Below, piece after piece: positions 12,201 to 19,063 of a stretch of DNA of 64,000 nt. The notes beneath the pieces are model-generated. The model saw only the letters and a list, made by a program, of their open reading frames with translations, made no database searches and had not been told where the DNA came from. The stretch's first letter is position 1; the number at the start of each line of letters is the position of its first letter. The translations under genes and the position numbers were made by a program. The stretch lies in NCBI GenBank assembly GCA_944319735.1, contig CALUEU010000003.1, positions 1 through 64,000 on the forward strand, in the 5' to 3' direction. The DNA comes from an uncultured Methanomassiliicoccus sp. (GTDB taxonomy: Archaea > Thermoplasmatota > Thermoplasmata > Methanomassiliicoccales > Methanomassiliicoccaceae).

Positions 12201-15200
12201 ACATATTCGAAAAAAATGATAATGGTACATATAAATATCTTGATTTATTTATTACTAATCAATTAAATTTATATGCACAGTGGACGCCAAGCACTTTGAC
12301 TATCACTGTTGGTGATCAGACATACAACGGTAAGGACTGGAGAAACAATCCGGAAAAAATAGTAACAAAGGTCATGCAGGGTACTGATGAGATAACTAGC
12401 GATCTAACTTACGACTGGTTTATTAAAACTGGAAATGAATATGCAAATGTGTCAGATGGTGGAGTAATTGATGCTGGCACGTATTATGTTCAAGTAACGA
12501 ATAAAATAAATAGCGTTAAAAGTGCAATAACGAAGTTTATTATAGAAAAGAGAGATCTATCGAAGGTAATTATTTCTGTTAATGATCCAACCTATGCAGG
12601 CAAAGCACAGAATCCAACATATAATGTATCGGATCTTAATGATGAAAACAAGGAAATCATAACTATAAATGACTACACCACATCATTTTTGGATTCGAGT
12701 GATAATCTCGTTACTGTCCAAAACGTCAACAAATACACACTCAAAATAACTGCCCTTGATGATGGAAATTATACTGGTACTAAAAGCGTTACATTTAATG
12801 TAAAGCCTCTTGACATCAAAATAGTCCCACTTGAATATCAGTGGAAATACTACGGCGATGATTTAACTTACATTTATACAGGTTATGATAACAATACAAA
12901 CCCAAATGCAAATGGGATTGGGTATAAAGTTACTGCAGACCCAAATGGTGATGGAACATATGACACAACAATCACACCTGGAAACGGTGGGTATTCTGAA
13001 CTGACTGGCAGTCTTGGTTTAACAGGCGTAACTGATATTGTATTTGCAGATGCTACAGATTATACAATATCCCAAGGTACGTTGGTGAATAATAATACAA
13101 ATGATCTAAATCCAAACTACACCATATCATTATCAGAGCCTTCAGTCACATTTGAAATTAAAAAATTACCAATCATCATTAAACCTGATGAGCATCAGTG
13201 GAAATACTATGGGGATCTAGACAGCCAGATTCATAAAACTGATGTTGGCGGCCCCATTAGCAATCTAGATGAAATTAGCTACACAGTATCTGCTACAATA
13301 AATGGAAAGCCATCAGAGTGGAAGGATCTTAATGCATGGAATGAAGAATATGCTCCTAGTGATCTAAGCAAACGCACTCCTCTGTTAGGAATCAGCGTTT
13401 CATATGATGGTAGTGAAAATCAATTCAAAGATGTAGGACAATATGACACTACAGTCTCACAATCAGGCAATACAAACTATGACATTTCAATATATGCTGA
13501 TAACAGCGGCAACAAAATTAAATTTGAAATAAAGAAGCTGCCGATATTCATCGTTCCTAAAGCAAATCAGTGGAAGTACTATGGTTATGATCTTACGGAC
13601 CCCTCTAAAATTGATACAACTGGCGACAGCATCTCATGCATATTCATTGGAGAAAAAGATACTCCCTCATTAGATAAATCAAACAAACTTAAATTTGACA
13701 CATATAATTTCAGGTCAAAAGATATAAATCAGAACACATATAAAATTGAATTTACATCTGGCACTTACAAACCATTAGATGGTATTCTTTATTCAAAAAT
13801 GTTAGAAAAAAGTTCAAGTGTAATGAGTAATGGAAACACTCAAGCTCAATATGGGTTTGATATAAGTCACCTTACTAATAAAAATGGAACTGGAGAGGCT
13901 ATAAACACAAATTATGATATCTGGGACATAAACAGATATAATGCGGAGATTCTTTATCCTAAGTCATACAGTAATGAACAGCCTTCATCTGATAAAACAA
14001 TTTTAGGTGCTGGATCTGAGACTATTCCACAAACTGCTAGTCACACTATGGTTGAAGCTAGACCTGTAATCATCAGTTGGTCTGGTGGACCTTACACTTA
14101 TGACGGAAGTAATCAAAAAGAAAAGGTAATTGCAACATATGCCGATGCAGCTGGAACACTGCAAACTTTCTCAACCGATTCATTGTCATTTGAGGGCTCT
14201 GATGGAGTCACAGACTTCTTAGTTGCAGGAGAATATAATGTAACTGCAGATGTTTCTTCTTTGACTGATTATGATTTCGGTATTACAGACACTTCTAAAG
14301 TCACAATGGGTAAAAAATCTCTGACAATCACTCTGAATAATCTAACTACAGAATACAACGGCACAACTTCATTTGCATTCGATCTTCCGAATGATCATAT
14401 CACTCCTAGCGATTTAGCTAGCGGTGATACTATCACTAAAGTAGAAATAAAGACAACAAAAGACGATGTAGGTACTTACCCAATATCTAGCAATGATATT
14501 ACTGTAAGTATCTCAACGACAGATGGCATAAACAACAGAACGAATTGTTATGAGATAAGTGTAACTTCTAGTGGTGATCTCACAATCACTCCGAAAGAAT
14601 TAACAATCTCTGTTGATGGATCTCATGAAAAAATATACGATGGAGATGCAAAACTAACGCTCACGCCATCTATCACAAATGGAAAGATCGGTGCAGACGA
14701 TGTGTCTATAGCATCAGTATCTGCATTATTTGACAATAAGAAGGTAGGCACAGGCAAAGAGATCACACTTACATTTTCACTCTCTGGAACAGATGCAGGC
14801 AATTACAAGTTAAGCTCAGAGTACACTCTGAACAATGGCAGCTATACCTGCAAATACACTGATGGAATAATCACTCCAAAGACGATTGTTATAGAAATCA
14901 CTCAAACAAAACAGTTTGATGGAAACAAATGGCAATATAAATTTGTAGGAACAACTCCAGACTGGCTTGTTACAGGAGATACAATCAAAAGTGGAATATT
15001 GGAAACTACAGATGTGTTGGCTAAAGAATATACTTCTATCGGTACAGATCTTGGAAAAGACTTCATCTGGGCAGAAGGTCTCAATACAATCAATGGAATT
15101 GGAAACTATTCGATAACCTACAATCTGCATGTAACAATTACAGACAAAGACACATACAAAGTAAAATTCGACTCCAACGGTGGCAGCGAAGTAAGCTCAG

Positions 15201-16315
15201 TCGATGTAGCAAGCGGAGAGAAAGTAACTAAACCAGCAGAACCGACAAAATCAGGATATGAATTCAAAGGCTGGTACAAAGACGAAGCATTAACAAAGGA
15301 ATGGGACTTTGAAAACGACGTAGTTACAGCCGACATAACACTATATGCCAAATGGGAACCGAAAGACTCGCCGACTCCGACAATATACAAAGTAGAATAC
15401 AACGCCAACGGAGGAGAAGGAGAAGTTCCGAAGGCGGAACTTCACTTCGCAGGCGAATTTGTAACAGTCAAATCTGCAGATCTCAGGAAAAACGGATACA
15501 CCTTCAAAGGCTGGTGTGACTCAGTAACTCAGACAACTTATCAGCCTGACGAGAAATTCAGAATGCCTTCAAGAGACGTCTGCTTAACAGCAATATGGGA
15601 ATCCGATCCAATATCAGGAAAGGAAGTCTCAGTTACTTTCATCGTTGACAACGAAATCTACGGTATATCGTCAACTCACATACATACAGCATTAAACGGA
15701 GCAATGCAAGCAGACCCTGTCAAAGAAGGATTTGACTTCATAGGCTGGTATACGAAAGACGGAGAGATATTCACAGCAAATACAATCGTAAACGACGACA
15801 TGACTGTATACGCTAAGTTTGAGTTAAACGAAGATTACGTCTTAGTCACTTACATCATTGACAACGAAATCTACATGACGTTAGCATGTAAGAAGACAAA
15901 GATAATCGAACCTAACATCTCAGCAGGAATAGGAAAGGAACTCAATGGCTGGTATACTGATAAAGAGCTGAAGAACAAATTCGACTTCGACACAATAATC
16001 GAAGAAGACTCTTTGACATTATATGCTGAATGGAAAAACAACTCAAACTTCATGATCCTCTTCATCTTCGCATTATTCGCAGGATTCATGGCAGCAGTAG
16101 CAGCATCAACAAAGAGAATATCATTCTACGAAAACAAGAATGACGAAGAGAAATATGCGTCAATAATCATCATCGGAAAAGGAACTCTCAAAGACAGACT
16201 TCCTTCTCATTCAAACAGTAACTTCGAAGGCTGGTACTCAGAATCAGGAGAGTTAATAACAGAAGATACTGAAATAACTCAGAGCATGAAAGTCTATGCT
16301 CGCTGGAAGCATTGA
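221..16315 (+). CDS. Giant adhesin-like surface protein
   Basis: This protein of over 5,300 residues is probably exported and held in the membrane by its C-terminus. In order it shows a signal peptide with a lipobox-like LSSC; about 46 glycine-rich GNVYGGG/GSVFGGG motifs between residues ~480 and ~2,850, typical of a beta-solenoid; a carboxypeptidase-regulatory-like domain (~2,978-3,037); Flg_new/InlB B-repeats ending in GW and AxW (~3,503-4,020); MBG/YDG-like domains with three QWKYYG motifs (~4,024-4,970); more Flg_new repeats (~4,980-5,270); a TM helix at ~5,277-5,297 followed by TKR; and one more Flg_new repeat. ATG 221 is the first standard start, but it cuts the signal peptide. The frame is open from 149, and CTG 170 lies six bases after GGAGGG (158-163), so translation probably begins there. 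Likely role is host or particle adhesion; no ligand can be inferred. Confidence 0.9.
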   Translation: MMLVVPLSSCITDNTFSSHSNSALNEIDQPSALTIPGSYTIKYNDLNNSTTINEYDGTFAYAARLPTDWTALDGKVFAGWSKTNPNSGDLPSTIGEEVSSSAYDYLVYDDIKYDDKGIPEGATIESGKSVLNLYAVWITPTNDKSNTVYLSQTGDDKKDGKTESTAVKTFSRAYALLDPKGTTTTNRIIIVDNYTPGTVQISNDGDIGVRLWDSTNHTPATICGKDNKSSLNFGGGSNSNSGLILRADTVFENIKITKSCRQAFFYCCGNNLTMGENIDTSSIKDISNTENNSYAIPSKYPALTILGGGYAKGFENEDHADISSFEEVQDPSKSKEVVIKLLSGVYGRVSGFGRSYEDIINDKVETLCPTIIISDSARVGTLAAGHLDSNATTGVNLTRDFKTAKLIIRTNDEPISYNVNTSHDLKTSIAAINLVGGNIGNTKANTFLGNVEISIYCGNLENIYGAGLGRYRASNNTSFLSPTYMSGEVKIYICGGNIAGNVYGGGAAASLSKDAVIGSMSLPSSVYIQIQDGTIHENIFGGGYGKSDFIPNDKLSMLSDVSGQVIGNTKVVVLGGIISGSVYGGGEGIDGYQNIAKVTGDTSVYVLNGNISGNVYGGGSIAVVEKSTSVMIAGGTIGGTVDGGRVFGGGEGNPTSDWAGKVSGSTNVTISNGTILGSVYGGGDFGVVGTENVSGSSTTISISGSDIAGSVYGGGKGDKSNISDGSQSPDPSTETISNEIKKGNVYGNTSVTISGGKIGYLNGSSEQIWYDSEDSGSVYGGGKLGLVVGTTDVTISGNAEIHRNVYGGGKGLSKSVFIEIKDNSINASLYNMTQILNDADKETMEGALWSNPSFVSKYIWEGSNDLSSGFEPINGLESISTSPDGHSISSNKVTEYNYIRLTVKITNEVIGTESISSNVISTSDPSSNTSKESWMVENRKLVQFGAVTEGTEVTVSGGLIHTNVYGGGSYATVGTITGKKITDNSDYNFKHMISGGSTKVTINGGQIGVISSTPGDTHFEGGNVFGGGMGEPDNVTTGSVGQSASIMISNGTINGNVYGGGENGFVGQVTILISPMMSQIPLSDTTNLITYAYDLRISESTGEGTIGITNVTVSGGTVGNESELNSVDYGNVFGAGKGVNATVTGTSSVEISGATVNGNVYGGGDLGPVGQLTGSAAGKDISLTGGTANVTINSGTINGSVFGGGKGQSELVSAEALILGTVQKTNVNITGGSINRIEDPNNLRGNVYGGGELGLVGELKELEGTADAAGNLKFTFTDGTTSVTISGNNTTIAGNVFGGGKGEDGTTIHSEAPLTTIILGSVASSTEVKISGNVSIGTVKSDNTLEDGTGNVYGGGELGIVGTYHDNAVDGKDYRYYTGGNSTIVISGGTIYNNVYGGGEGTPKNVLSGAVGNATTIVSGSTTIKGNVYGGGAYSIVGGTSVTIDRTPDKSSGKIDPKIIAANNDAKVNVVILGGTIKPDESIDSTGSNLLTSSMGNVFGGGYGPKATVAGSTYVFIGMPPQAEGDANLTNLNNLIQNTNQTAIIIFGNVFGGGDMGSIGFDVNTSQVDTPEFGKDYGTNKPSNISSNVSIKTSGATIKIGGNGNSKTGNIYAGGKGGDLNPNQNTTLKGYAIVHGDSNLLIEGTGNENITITGSIYGAGQGVPDVTTPGKIDVILYAAVTGNTSISISNANVNNVYGGGQLSILGWYYDDSNPSLHGASDGVANKDYRHYTGTDTKIIINDSIVTGSVYGGGMGTTANAISGAVGESTVIIGGGSTVSGDVYGGGAYAVVSNKLVVDRSSVDNDIRPTIADSDNISKAIVVILNAEISGNVFGGGYGPRAVVAGSTHVFIGVSNDTDYPSSLTSNMGSEYKAVIKGSVYGGGNMGSVGFIEHLEGTDNEESFLDDYKPIQSVSSNVILSLNSKDTNSISVGGDVYGGGKGGDLYILNNGTTTTIKPDSDGKVSLDKTLYGYAIVHGNSNVSITGVYFPGKAPLYIDITGKVFGGGEGIEASEGQNSLDVIVYAAVTNTSSVTVSNAHIHGDIYGGGNLGVVGYFIDSEKDTNKIVRNFTGEDSSVKINASLIEGTVFGGGRGTTSNILSGAVGNTNVTIMGEEVAPISGKEIAAASTIEGSVYGGGAYALVGSMGITITVTDNGEKKNPTVTECSNNSQTNVIILNAIIKSTENSDYGGSGNVFGGGYGPRAVIAGSTNVFIGKADGISSSAGSSVTIHGSVFGGGNMGSIGVIPGVFSFDTVDDYSKVNSELGKYRGNTIKADVKVVINNDSDTIHIMGNVYGGGKGGDLRVGPNGEEVNLKGYAVVYGTAEVSIHGGSLGTESESEKKYKLQIEGSVYGGGLGLTEGVQSIQYAEIYDSATVNITYANIRGSVYGGGEFGIIGHFVDGTAKQVGTLYDGKIVWALERDFCGDAFYYNNGKPDLDQGGNGYKGKATTSVTIEGSSISGSVYGGGKGKGTVGTETSGNILSGAVGRETNATINNGTAVSGNVYGGGEFGIVGSTTTQVIMITSGLDNPFTGSNVDTVFAASVIVNIPHIKLTGDQIEPNLDIQNDVCTHVNINGGTISGSVFGAGKGENLNPLRVWTEKDANGNTINKAEYKFVEHAHAYNKLSVIGRTEVNISNGIINKHVYSGSENGDVGGFSTLKHLIQYLADIHPNQPIDLSELASLDAKIRDDNIYTAPDGSSKKILNYQFSAAFVNIVGGTIHGNVFGGGYFGAIYGNTHVHIGWNSVMPYDDESNGDCHYYNDYNDGNYAGKLHPFKDDKSKYVNNLFINGTVFAGGDRGDPSATTINYDYISVYGSSHIFVNGTGYATGTNTSGETKAMYIQGSLFGSGNSCSTFYVDRDMSRFITITNYNAINDQNQFIIYSIQRVTNVTLVNSSIRLPGRSDGSNSNVTALYSLNHVNSLTLRSGSILILDTIVQDLRNIYSKVNKDSDEDAQLNTTNIIRLNNGISLIVAELQIHEASISGSISDNSGSPLAGAVITFVTNGKTYSAIADSQGRYTLSKIPLNTTGKITVASNGIEIYTHDLKELTGDLEINFPNSSSLLEVTGEKAASSTYIFGEINGYFKLDLQNPKYYGGYIYGELKAKGGFVYGETFKDVATGTVPYTDYTSDEGGYRVWKAGGTHQSSTTTLIADGNKNEKSTDPDTSGYNTATSSASLPMTTMGTQYKLVGYTVYPSQATSISKPDEHRSLTLLPYYGAVGGADGLPASVADVNSYFGLHMAVNPNSFNPDPVTGYPAGLWIDPDVFDFSDPIYESPATTIGGTTLPELDFTLYYKDGVNVTGSAGTVIVFVQEMIPFTDADGKNTFLFGDEIQISVSIETQSKVESHGTSYNQETHLYPSTTGEYSWNFIIPPVGSGNGYYDVTLKSITSNNVTLNNSSSVPNGSSQYQLIMSAVNNQDGSEGWDGFAISGEYLTTDSKNIAIGRSDGRFNTSIEFTLKNEKDLKSYTQGTVIAVFGVDYYAKGSAEPIHSTLTLTIHIENRIPIYTVVFDTGDSATVVPYQLVEFNDKPYKPVDPRKIVPLTRASLMNASNPGELVFLGWKNSEGKIVDITQVPVVDNTTYIAVWAYKLTFDHNDGSGSSTEIYYDGSNGSATLIDPSRTGYTFKGWYESKESANAHTVDGKSSNDFNNNFSPTSNQIYYAGWEEISYNITFNYNGGNLKDGATGPSDVSVQIDGTVTLPEGTILNPPNSGDPTKSYKFNGWSLNKDAKVGSNGTYILTSEDITTYAVETTLTFYAVWSASNNHNVTISATPNGSADFKYVIHTSETVPSNAKYTTYSASFLVTEGNYVTIMCTPKSGYEFTSWESGRTETTITVQISSDTEIKANLTGKKYTVTFAVEGVNPGQTIKVQYGQKYSYNPDTSDISNLFPSDPKKDAYDFAGWYSSNLNEMVNLDSIVRIAEDHTLTAQFKAIDYTIIFHSNYVPDAIKQQIFNIGQADSTHLLPQNLFARDGHTFSGWDTKSNGLGTDIPDRANIFEKNDNGTYKYLDLFITNQLNLYAQWTPSTLTITVGDQTYNGKDWRNNPEKIVTKVMQGTDEITSDLTYDWFIKTGNEYANVSDGGVIDAGTYYVQVTNKINSVKSAITKFIIEKRDLSKVIISVNDPTYAGKAQNPTYNVSDLNDENKEIITINDYTTSFLDSSDNLVTVQNVNKYTLKITALDDGNYTGTKSVTFNVKPLDIKIVPLEYQWKYYGDDLTYIYTGYDNNTNPNANGIGYKVTADPNGDGTYDTTITPGNGGYSELTGSLGLTGVTDIVFADATDYTISQGTLVNNNTNDLNPNYTISLSEPSVTFEIKKLPIIIKPDEHQWKYYGDLDSQIHKTDVGGPISNLDEISYTVSATINGKPSEWKDLNAWNEEYAPSDLSKRTPLLGISVSYDGSENQFKDVGQYDTTVSQSGNTNYDISIYADNSGNKIKFEIKKLPIFIVPKANQWKYYGYDLTDPSKIDTTGDSISCIFIGEKDTPSLDKSNKLKFDTYNFRSKDINQNTYKIEFTSGTYKPLDGILYSKMLEKSSSVMSNGNTQAQYGFDISHLTNKNGTGEAINTNYDIWDINRYNAEILYPKSYSNEQPSSDKTILGAGSETIPQTASHTMVEARPVIISWSGGPYTYDGSNQKEKVIATYADAAGTLQTFSTDSLSFEGSDGVTDFLVAGEYNVTADVSSLTDYDFGITDTSKVTMGKKSLTITLNNLTTEYNGTTSFAFDLPNDHITPSDLASGDTITKVEIKTTKDDVGTYPISSNDITVSISTTDGINNRTNCYEISVTSSGDLTITPKELTISVDGSHEKIYDGDAKLTLTPSITNGKIGADDVSIASVSALFDNKKVGTGKEITLTFSLSGTDAGNYKLSSEYTLNNGSYTCKYTDGIITPKTIVIEITQTKQFDGNKWQYKFVGTTPDWLVTGDTIKSGILETTDVLAKEYTSIGTDLGKDFIWAEGLNTINGIGNYSITYNLHVTITDKDTYKVKFDSNGGSEVSSVDVASGEKVTKPAEPTKSGYEFKGWYKDEALTKEWDFENDVVTADITLYAKWEPKDSPTPTIYKVEYNANGGEGEVPKAELHFAGEFVTVKSADLRKNGYTFKGWCDSVTQTTYQPDEKFRMPSRDVCLTAIWESDPISGKEVSVTFIVDNEIYGISSTHIHTALNGAMQADPVKEGFDFIGWYTKDGEIFTANTIVNDDMTVYAKFELNEDYVLVTYIIDNEIYMTLACKKTKIIEPNISAGIGKELNGWYTDKELKNKFDFDTIIEEDSLTLYAEWKNNSNFMILFIFALFAGFMAAVAASTKRISFYENKNDEEKYASIIIIGKGTLKDRLPSHSNSNFEGWYSESGELITEDTEITQSMKVYARWKH
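1690..8790 (+). repeat. GNVYGGG beta-solenoid coding repeats
   Basis: About 46 degenerate copies of a unit encoding roughly 'T-V-x-I-S-G-G-x-I-x-G-N-V-Y-G-G-G', spaced 80 to 250 bases. From about 4330 a higher-order unit of about 1.02-1.07 kb recurs, beginning near 4330, 5391, 6413 and 7470. Its landmarks keep their order: an (R)YYTG/RNFTG segment, GAVG, GGGAYxxV, GGGYGPRAxxAGST, GGGNMGS, GGGKGGDL and AAVT. This is repeat expansion at two scales. Confidence 0.9.
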
Positions 16316-16367
16316 CTTCCAGAAACTCTTTCATTAAATGCAAAATAAGAATTCAAAATCATAAAAA

Positions 16368-16396
16368 CAGGCAGATTGAACACACCCTTCTGCCTG
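16368..16396 (+). terminator. Hairpin downstream of the giant adhesin gene
   Basis: Perfect 7-bp stem CAGGCAG (16368-16374) with CTGCCTG (16390-16396) and a 15-base loop, followed by AAATTTTC, 53 bases after the adhesin stop. It probably ends that transcript before the tRNA. Confidence 0.55.
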
Positions 16397-16470
16397 AAAT
16401 TTTCTTCAATCTCATAGTATCACACATGGTAACATTCAAATACTATCTATCTATGATACTGTAGATACAT

Positions 16471-16545
16471 AGCGGGGTAGGGTAGCCAGGATATCCCGTC
16501 GGGCTCATAACCCGGAGACCGGTCGTTCAAATCGACTCCCCGCTA
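16471..16545 (+). tRNA. Initiator tRNA-Met (CAT)
   Basis: A 75-base cloverleaf without intron. The acceptor AGCGGGG (16471-16477) pairs with CCCCGCT near the 3' end; the anticodon loop CTCATAA carries CAT; the T-loop is TTCAAAT. The A1:U72 closing pair and the three G:C pairs at the bottom of the anticodon stem (GGG/CCC) mark it as an archaeal initiator rather than elongator Met tRNA. CCA is not encoded. Confidence 0.95.
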
Positions 16546-16624
16546 CTTTTCTTTATTATCAGGATCAAGTATCTTTTTACTATCGAAAGATATAAAATAG
16601 CGTGGATACACACTCCTGTTTGCA

Positions 16625-18076
16625 ATGATCAATCTTCCTTCTTCATCTGATGTCCTCATCATCGGCGGCGGAGCTACCGGAGCTGGCATAGCAAGAGATT
16701 TGGCTATGAGGGGAGCAAGTGTAGTCCTTATAGAGAAAGGAGACTTCTGTGCCGGAGCATCAGGTTCAAACCATGGTATGCTGCACAGCGGAGCAAGGTA
16801 TGCTTCTTCAGACAAAGAAAGTGCAAGGGAATGTGCAGAAGAAAACGACATTCTCAAGAGAACAGCATCTGCTTATATCGAGGACACAGGCGGTTTCTTC
16901 GTTGCACTGCCGGAAGATGAGGGGAGTTTCACAGACAGCTTTCAATCAAACTGCAGAGCCGCAGGGATATACACAAGAGAGCTGGCACCTGAAGAAGTTT
17001 TGAGGGAAGAACCATTATTGAATCCTGACATTACAAGGGCCTTTGAGGTAAAGGATGCAGCCGTAGATCCCTTCATGCTTGTGAACGCAACCATCGCCTC
17101 AGCAAGAGCGGCGGGAGCAGTTATCACCAATTATTCCAAGGCAGTCTCAATGAATCTGGGAGATGAAGGAATAGAAAGTGTCAGGATAGAAAGGGCGGGA
17201 AGAACATGCGAAATAAAGCCGCAGCTGGTAATCAATGCGGCGGGAGCATGGGCTGGCAGCATAGCGGCCATGGCGGGACAGAACCTTGAAGTGGGGGTCG
17301 ACAAGGGAACAATGGCAGTCGTGGACGGCAGAGCAGCAAATCATCTGATCAACAGATTGAGAAAACCTGCAGATGCAGACATTCTCGTACCTCACAGGTC
17401 AGCAACAATCGTGGGAACAACTTCATCTCCGGGAGACCTGAACCGCATCAGACCGACAGCAGAGGAAGTGGAAAACCTGCTGAGGGAAGCATCGAAGACA
17501 ATCATCGGCCTGCACTCAATGAGAACTGTAAGAGCTTATTCAGGCGTCAGGCCGTTAGCTGGAGCGGGAGGCAGAAACGCCTCAAGGAACTTCAACGTCA
17601 CGAAGCATGAGAACAGCAATATGATTAGCGTAGTAGGGGGAAAATTAACAACTTACAGGCTGATCGCGCAGAAAGTGGCAGATGAAGCCGCAGGATTTTT
17701 AGGAATAAGCTCAGCGTGCAGGACGGACAGAGAGGAACTGCCTGTCTTAGAGAAATTCCGTTCAAAGCAGGAAGTATGCAGCTGTGAGATGGTTTCAAGG
17801 GACTCACTGATTGAATGGTCTAAATCGGACGATGTAACATGCGCAGCCGACTTGATGAGAAGGACACGGGCCGGCATGGGGTATTGCCAGTCCGGTCTGT
17901 GCGCATTCGACATAGTTTCCTGCATGGAGGGAGACCCGGTGCAGATGCTGCAGGATTTTCTTTCAGAGAGATGGAAGGGAGAGGAAGCAGTTCTTTACGA
18001 CCAGCAGCTGAGGCAGGAAGTTTTCAAATCCCACCTCTTCAAAGTTTACAACATTGATCACAGCGGAGGGAACTGA
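16625..18076 (+). CDS. glpA: Glycerol-3-phosphate dehydrogenase subunit A (GlpA-like)
   Basis: FAD-dependent oxidation of glycerol-3-phosphate to dihydroxyacetone phosphate. The N-terminus has the dinucleotide fold (LIIGGGATGAGIARDLAMRG, residues ~11-30), followed by GlpA/GlpD signatures (SGSNHGMLHSGARY; VVGGKLTTYR). The C-terminal part has a BFD-like [2Fe-2S] cysteine set (CSC near 379-381; CQSGLC near 418-423). At 483 residues it is shorter than the E. coli enzyme (about 540). It begins an operon with glpB and glpC; glpB starts directly at the stop. It lies 79 bases after tRNA-Met on the same strand. A relative acting on another polyol phosphate is possible. Confidence 0.9.
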   Translation: MINLPSSSDVLIIGGGATGAGIARDLAMRGASVVLIEKGDFCAGASGSNHGMLHSGARYASSDKESARECAEENDILKRTASAYIEDTGGFFVALPEDEGSFTDSFQSNCRAAGIYTRELAPEEVLREEPLLNPDITRAFEVKDAAVDPFMLVNATIASARAAGAVITNYSKAVSMNLGDEGIESVRIERAGRTCEIKPQLVINAAGAWAGSIAAMAGQNLEVGVDKGTMAVVDGRAANHLINRLRKPADADILVPHRSATIVGTTSSPGDLNRIRPTAEEVENLLREASKTIIGLHSMRTVRAYSGVRPLAGAGGRNASRNFNVTKHENSNMISVVGGKLTTYRLIAQKVADEAAGFLGISSACRTDREELPVLEKFRSKQEVCSCEMVSRDSLIEWSKSDDVTCAADLMRRTRAGMGYCQSGLCAFDIVSCMEGDPVQMLQDFLSERWKGEEAVLYDQQLRQEVFKSHLFKVYNIDHSGGN

Positions 18077-19063
18077 ATGGACTGTGATGTTCTGGTAGTC
18101 GGGGGAGGAGCTGCAGGCTGCACCATGTCATACAGACTTTCCAAGGCCGGCATGAATGTGGCATTGGTCACTTCAGGAACACCAGCGACGGCAATGTCCT
18201 GCGGCAGAATCAAGGTCACAGAGGAAAACAAAGAGCTCAGACAGTTCATCAGACAGGCGGGAGAAAAATACGGGCTGTTCACAGAGGAAAGAGAAGTTCA
18301 GGCATACACCAACAAAGGAACATTGTACAGCCAGTCATTTTTATCAGACTATGATGACAGCTCTCAGGCCCGGGCGGCGGCAGGAATTGAAGGAAACAAG
18401 GATTTCAACCCTGATCTTGCAGCAAGGATCACCGGCAGACTCACTCCCTACTGGATCAGACAGGCGGATCTGGATGAGACGGCAGAATCTCTCAAAGAGA
18501 TACCTGAAGAAATGATTATCATTCCCCCTCTCTTTGACATCAGACACTATAGATCATCAATGAAAAAACTAGAAGAACAAAGCGGCAGGAAGCTGAGGGA
18601 AGCCGTGACGCCGCTGTCTCTGCCGGGAAAACGTCTGCATGAATGTCTTATTCAGGCAGCAAAAGCAGCAGGCACCAGGGTCTTAGAAGGAAGAAAAGTC
18701 ACAGACATCACAGCGCAGTCAGCATTGATTCAGTCAGGAATAAGGGAGCAGGAGATGACTTACGGCGCACTGGTGCTGGCAGGAGGCAACCTCATCAGCG
18801 GCGGTTTGGTTTTGGATGGGAACATGGTTAGAGAGCCGCTGTTGGGAATAAACGTTACAGAGGTTGCATCGACCAGGCTCAGATCGGCAGAGTTAACTGA
18901 AGCGCTGTCGTCTGGAATATGCGCCCACGGCTGCAGAGCGGCAGCGGGAGTCTATGCCTGCGGATCGATCGTGGCAGGAATGTCTTATCCGCTGAATAAG
19001 GGGCTCTGGGATGTCATGCTCAATGCCTGGAATGCTGCGGAAAAGGTGAGGGATGCCCTATGA
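18077..19063 (+). CDS. glpB: Glycerol-3-phosphate dehydrogenase subunit B (GlpB-like)
   Basis: Flavoprotein subunit thought to pass electrons from GlpA to GlpC. It opens with a Rossmann motif (DVLVVGGGAAGCTMSYRLSK, residues 3-22) and has GlpB-like features near the C-terminus, including a GCRAAAGVYACGSIVAG segment. At 328 residues it is clearly shorter than E. coli GlpB (about 419), so part of the substrate-domain equivalent is reduced. The start follows the glpA stop without a gap, and its stop overlaps the start of glpC (ATGA), so the three are probably translated in concert. Confidence 0.85.
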   Translation: MDCDVLVVGGGAAGCTMSYRLSKAGMNVALVTSGTPATAMSCGRIKVTEENKELRQFIRQAGEKYGLFTEEREVQAYTNKGTLYSQSFLSDYDDSSQARAAAGIEGNKDFNPDLAARITGRLTPYWIRQADLDETAESLKEIPEEMIIIPPLFDIRHYRSSMKKLEEQSGRKLREAVTPLSLPGKRLHECLIQAAKAAGTRVLEGRKVTDITAQSALIQSGIREQEMTYGALVLAGGNLISGGLVLDGNMVREPLLGINVTEVASTRLRSAELTEALSSGICAHGCRAAAGVYACGSIVAGMSYPLNKGLWDVMLNAWNAAEKVRDAL

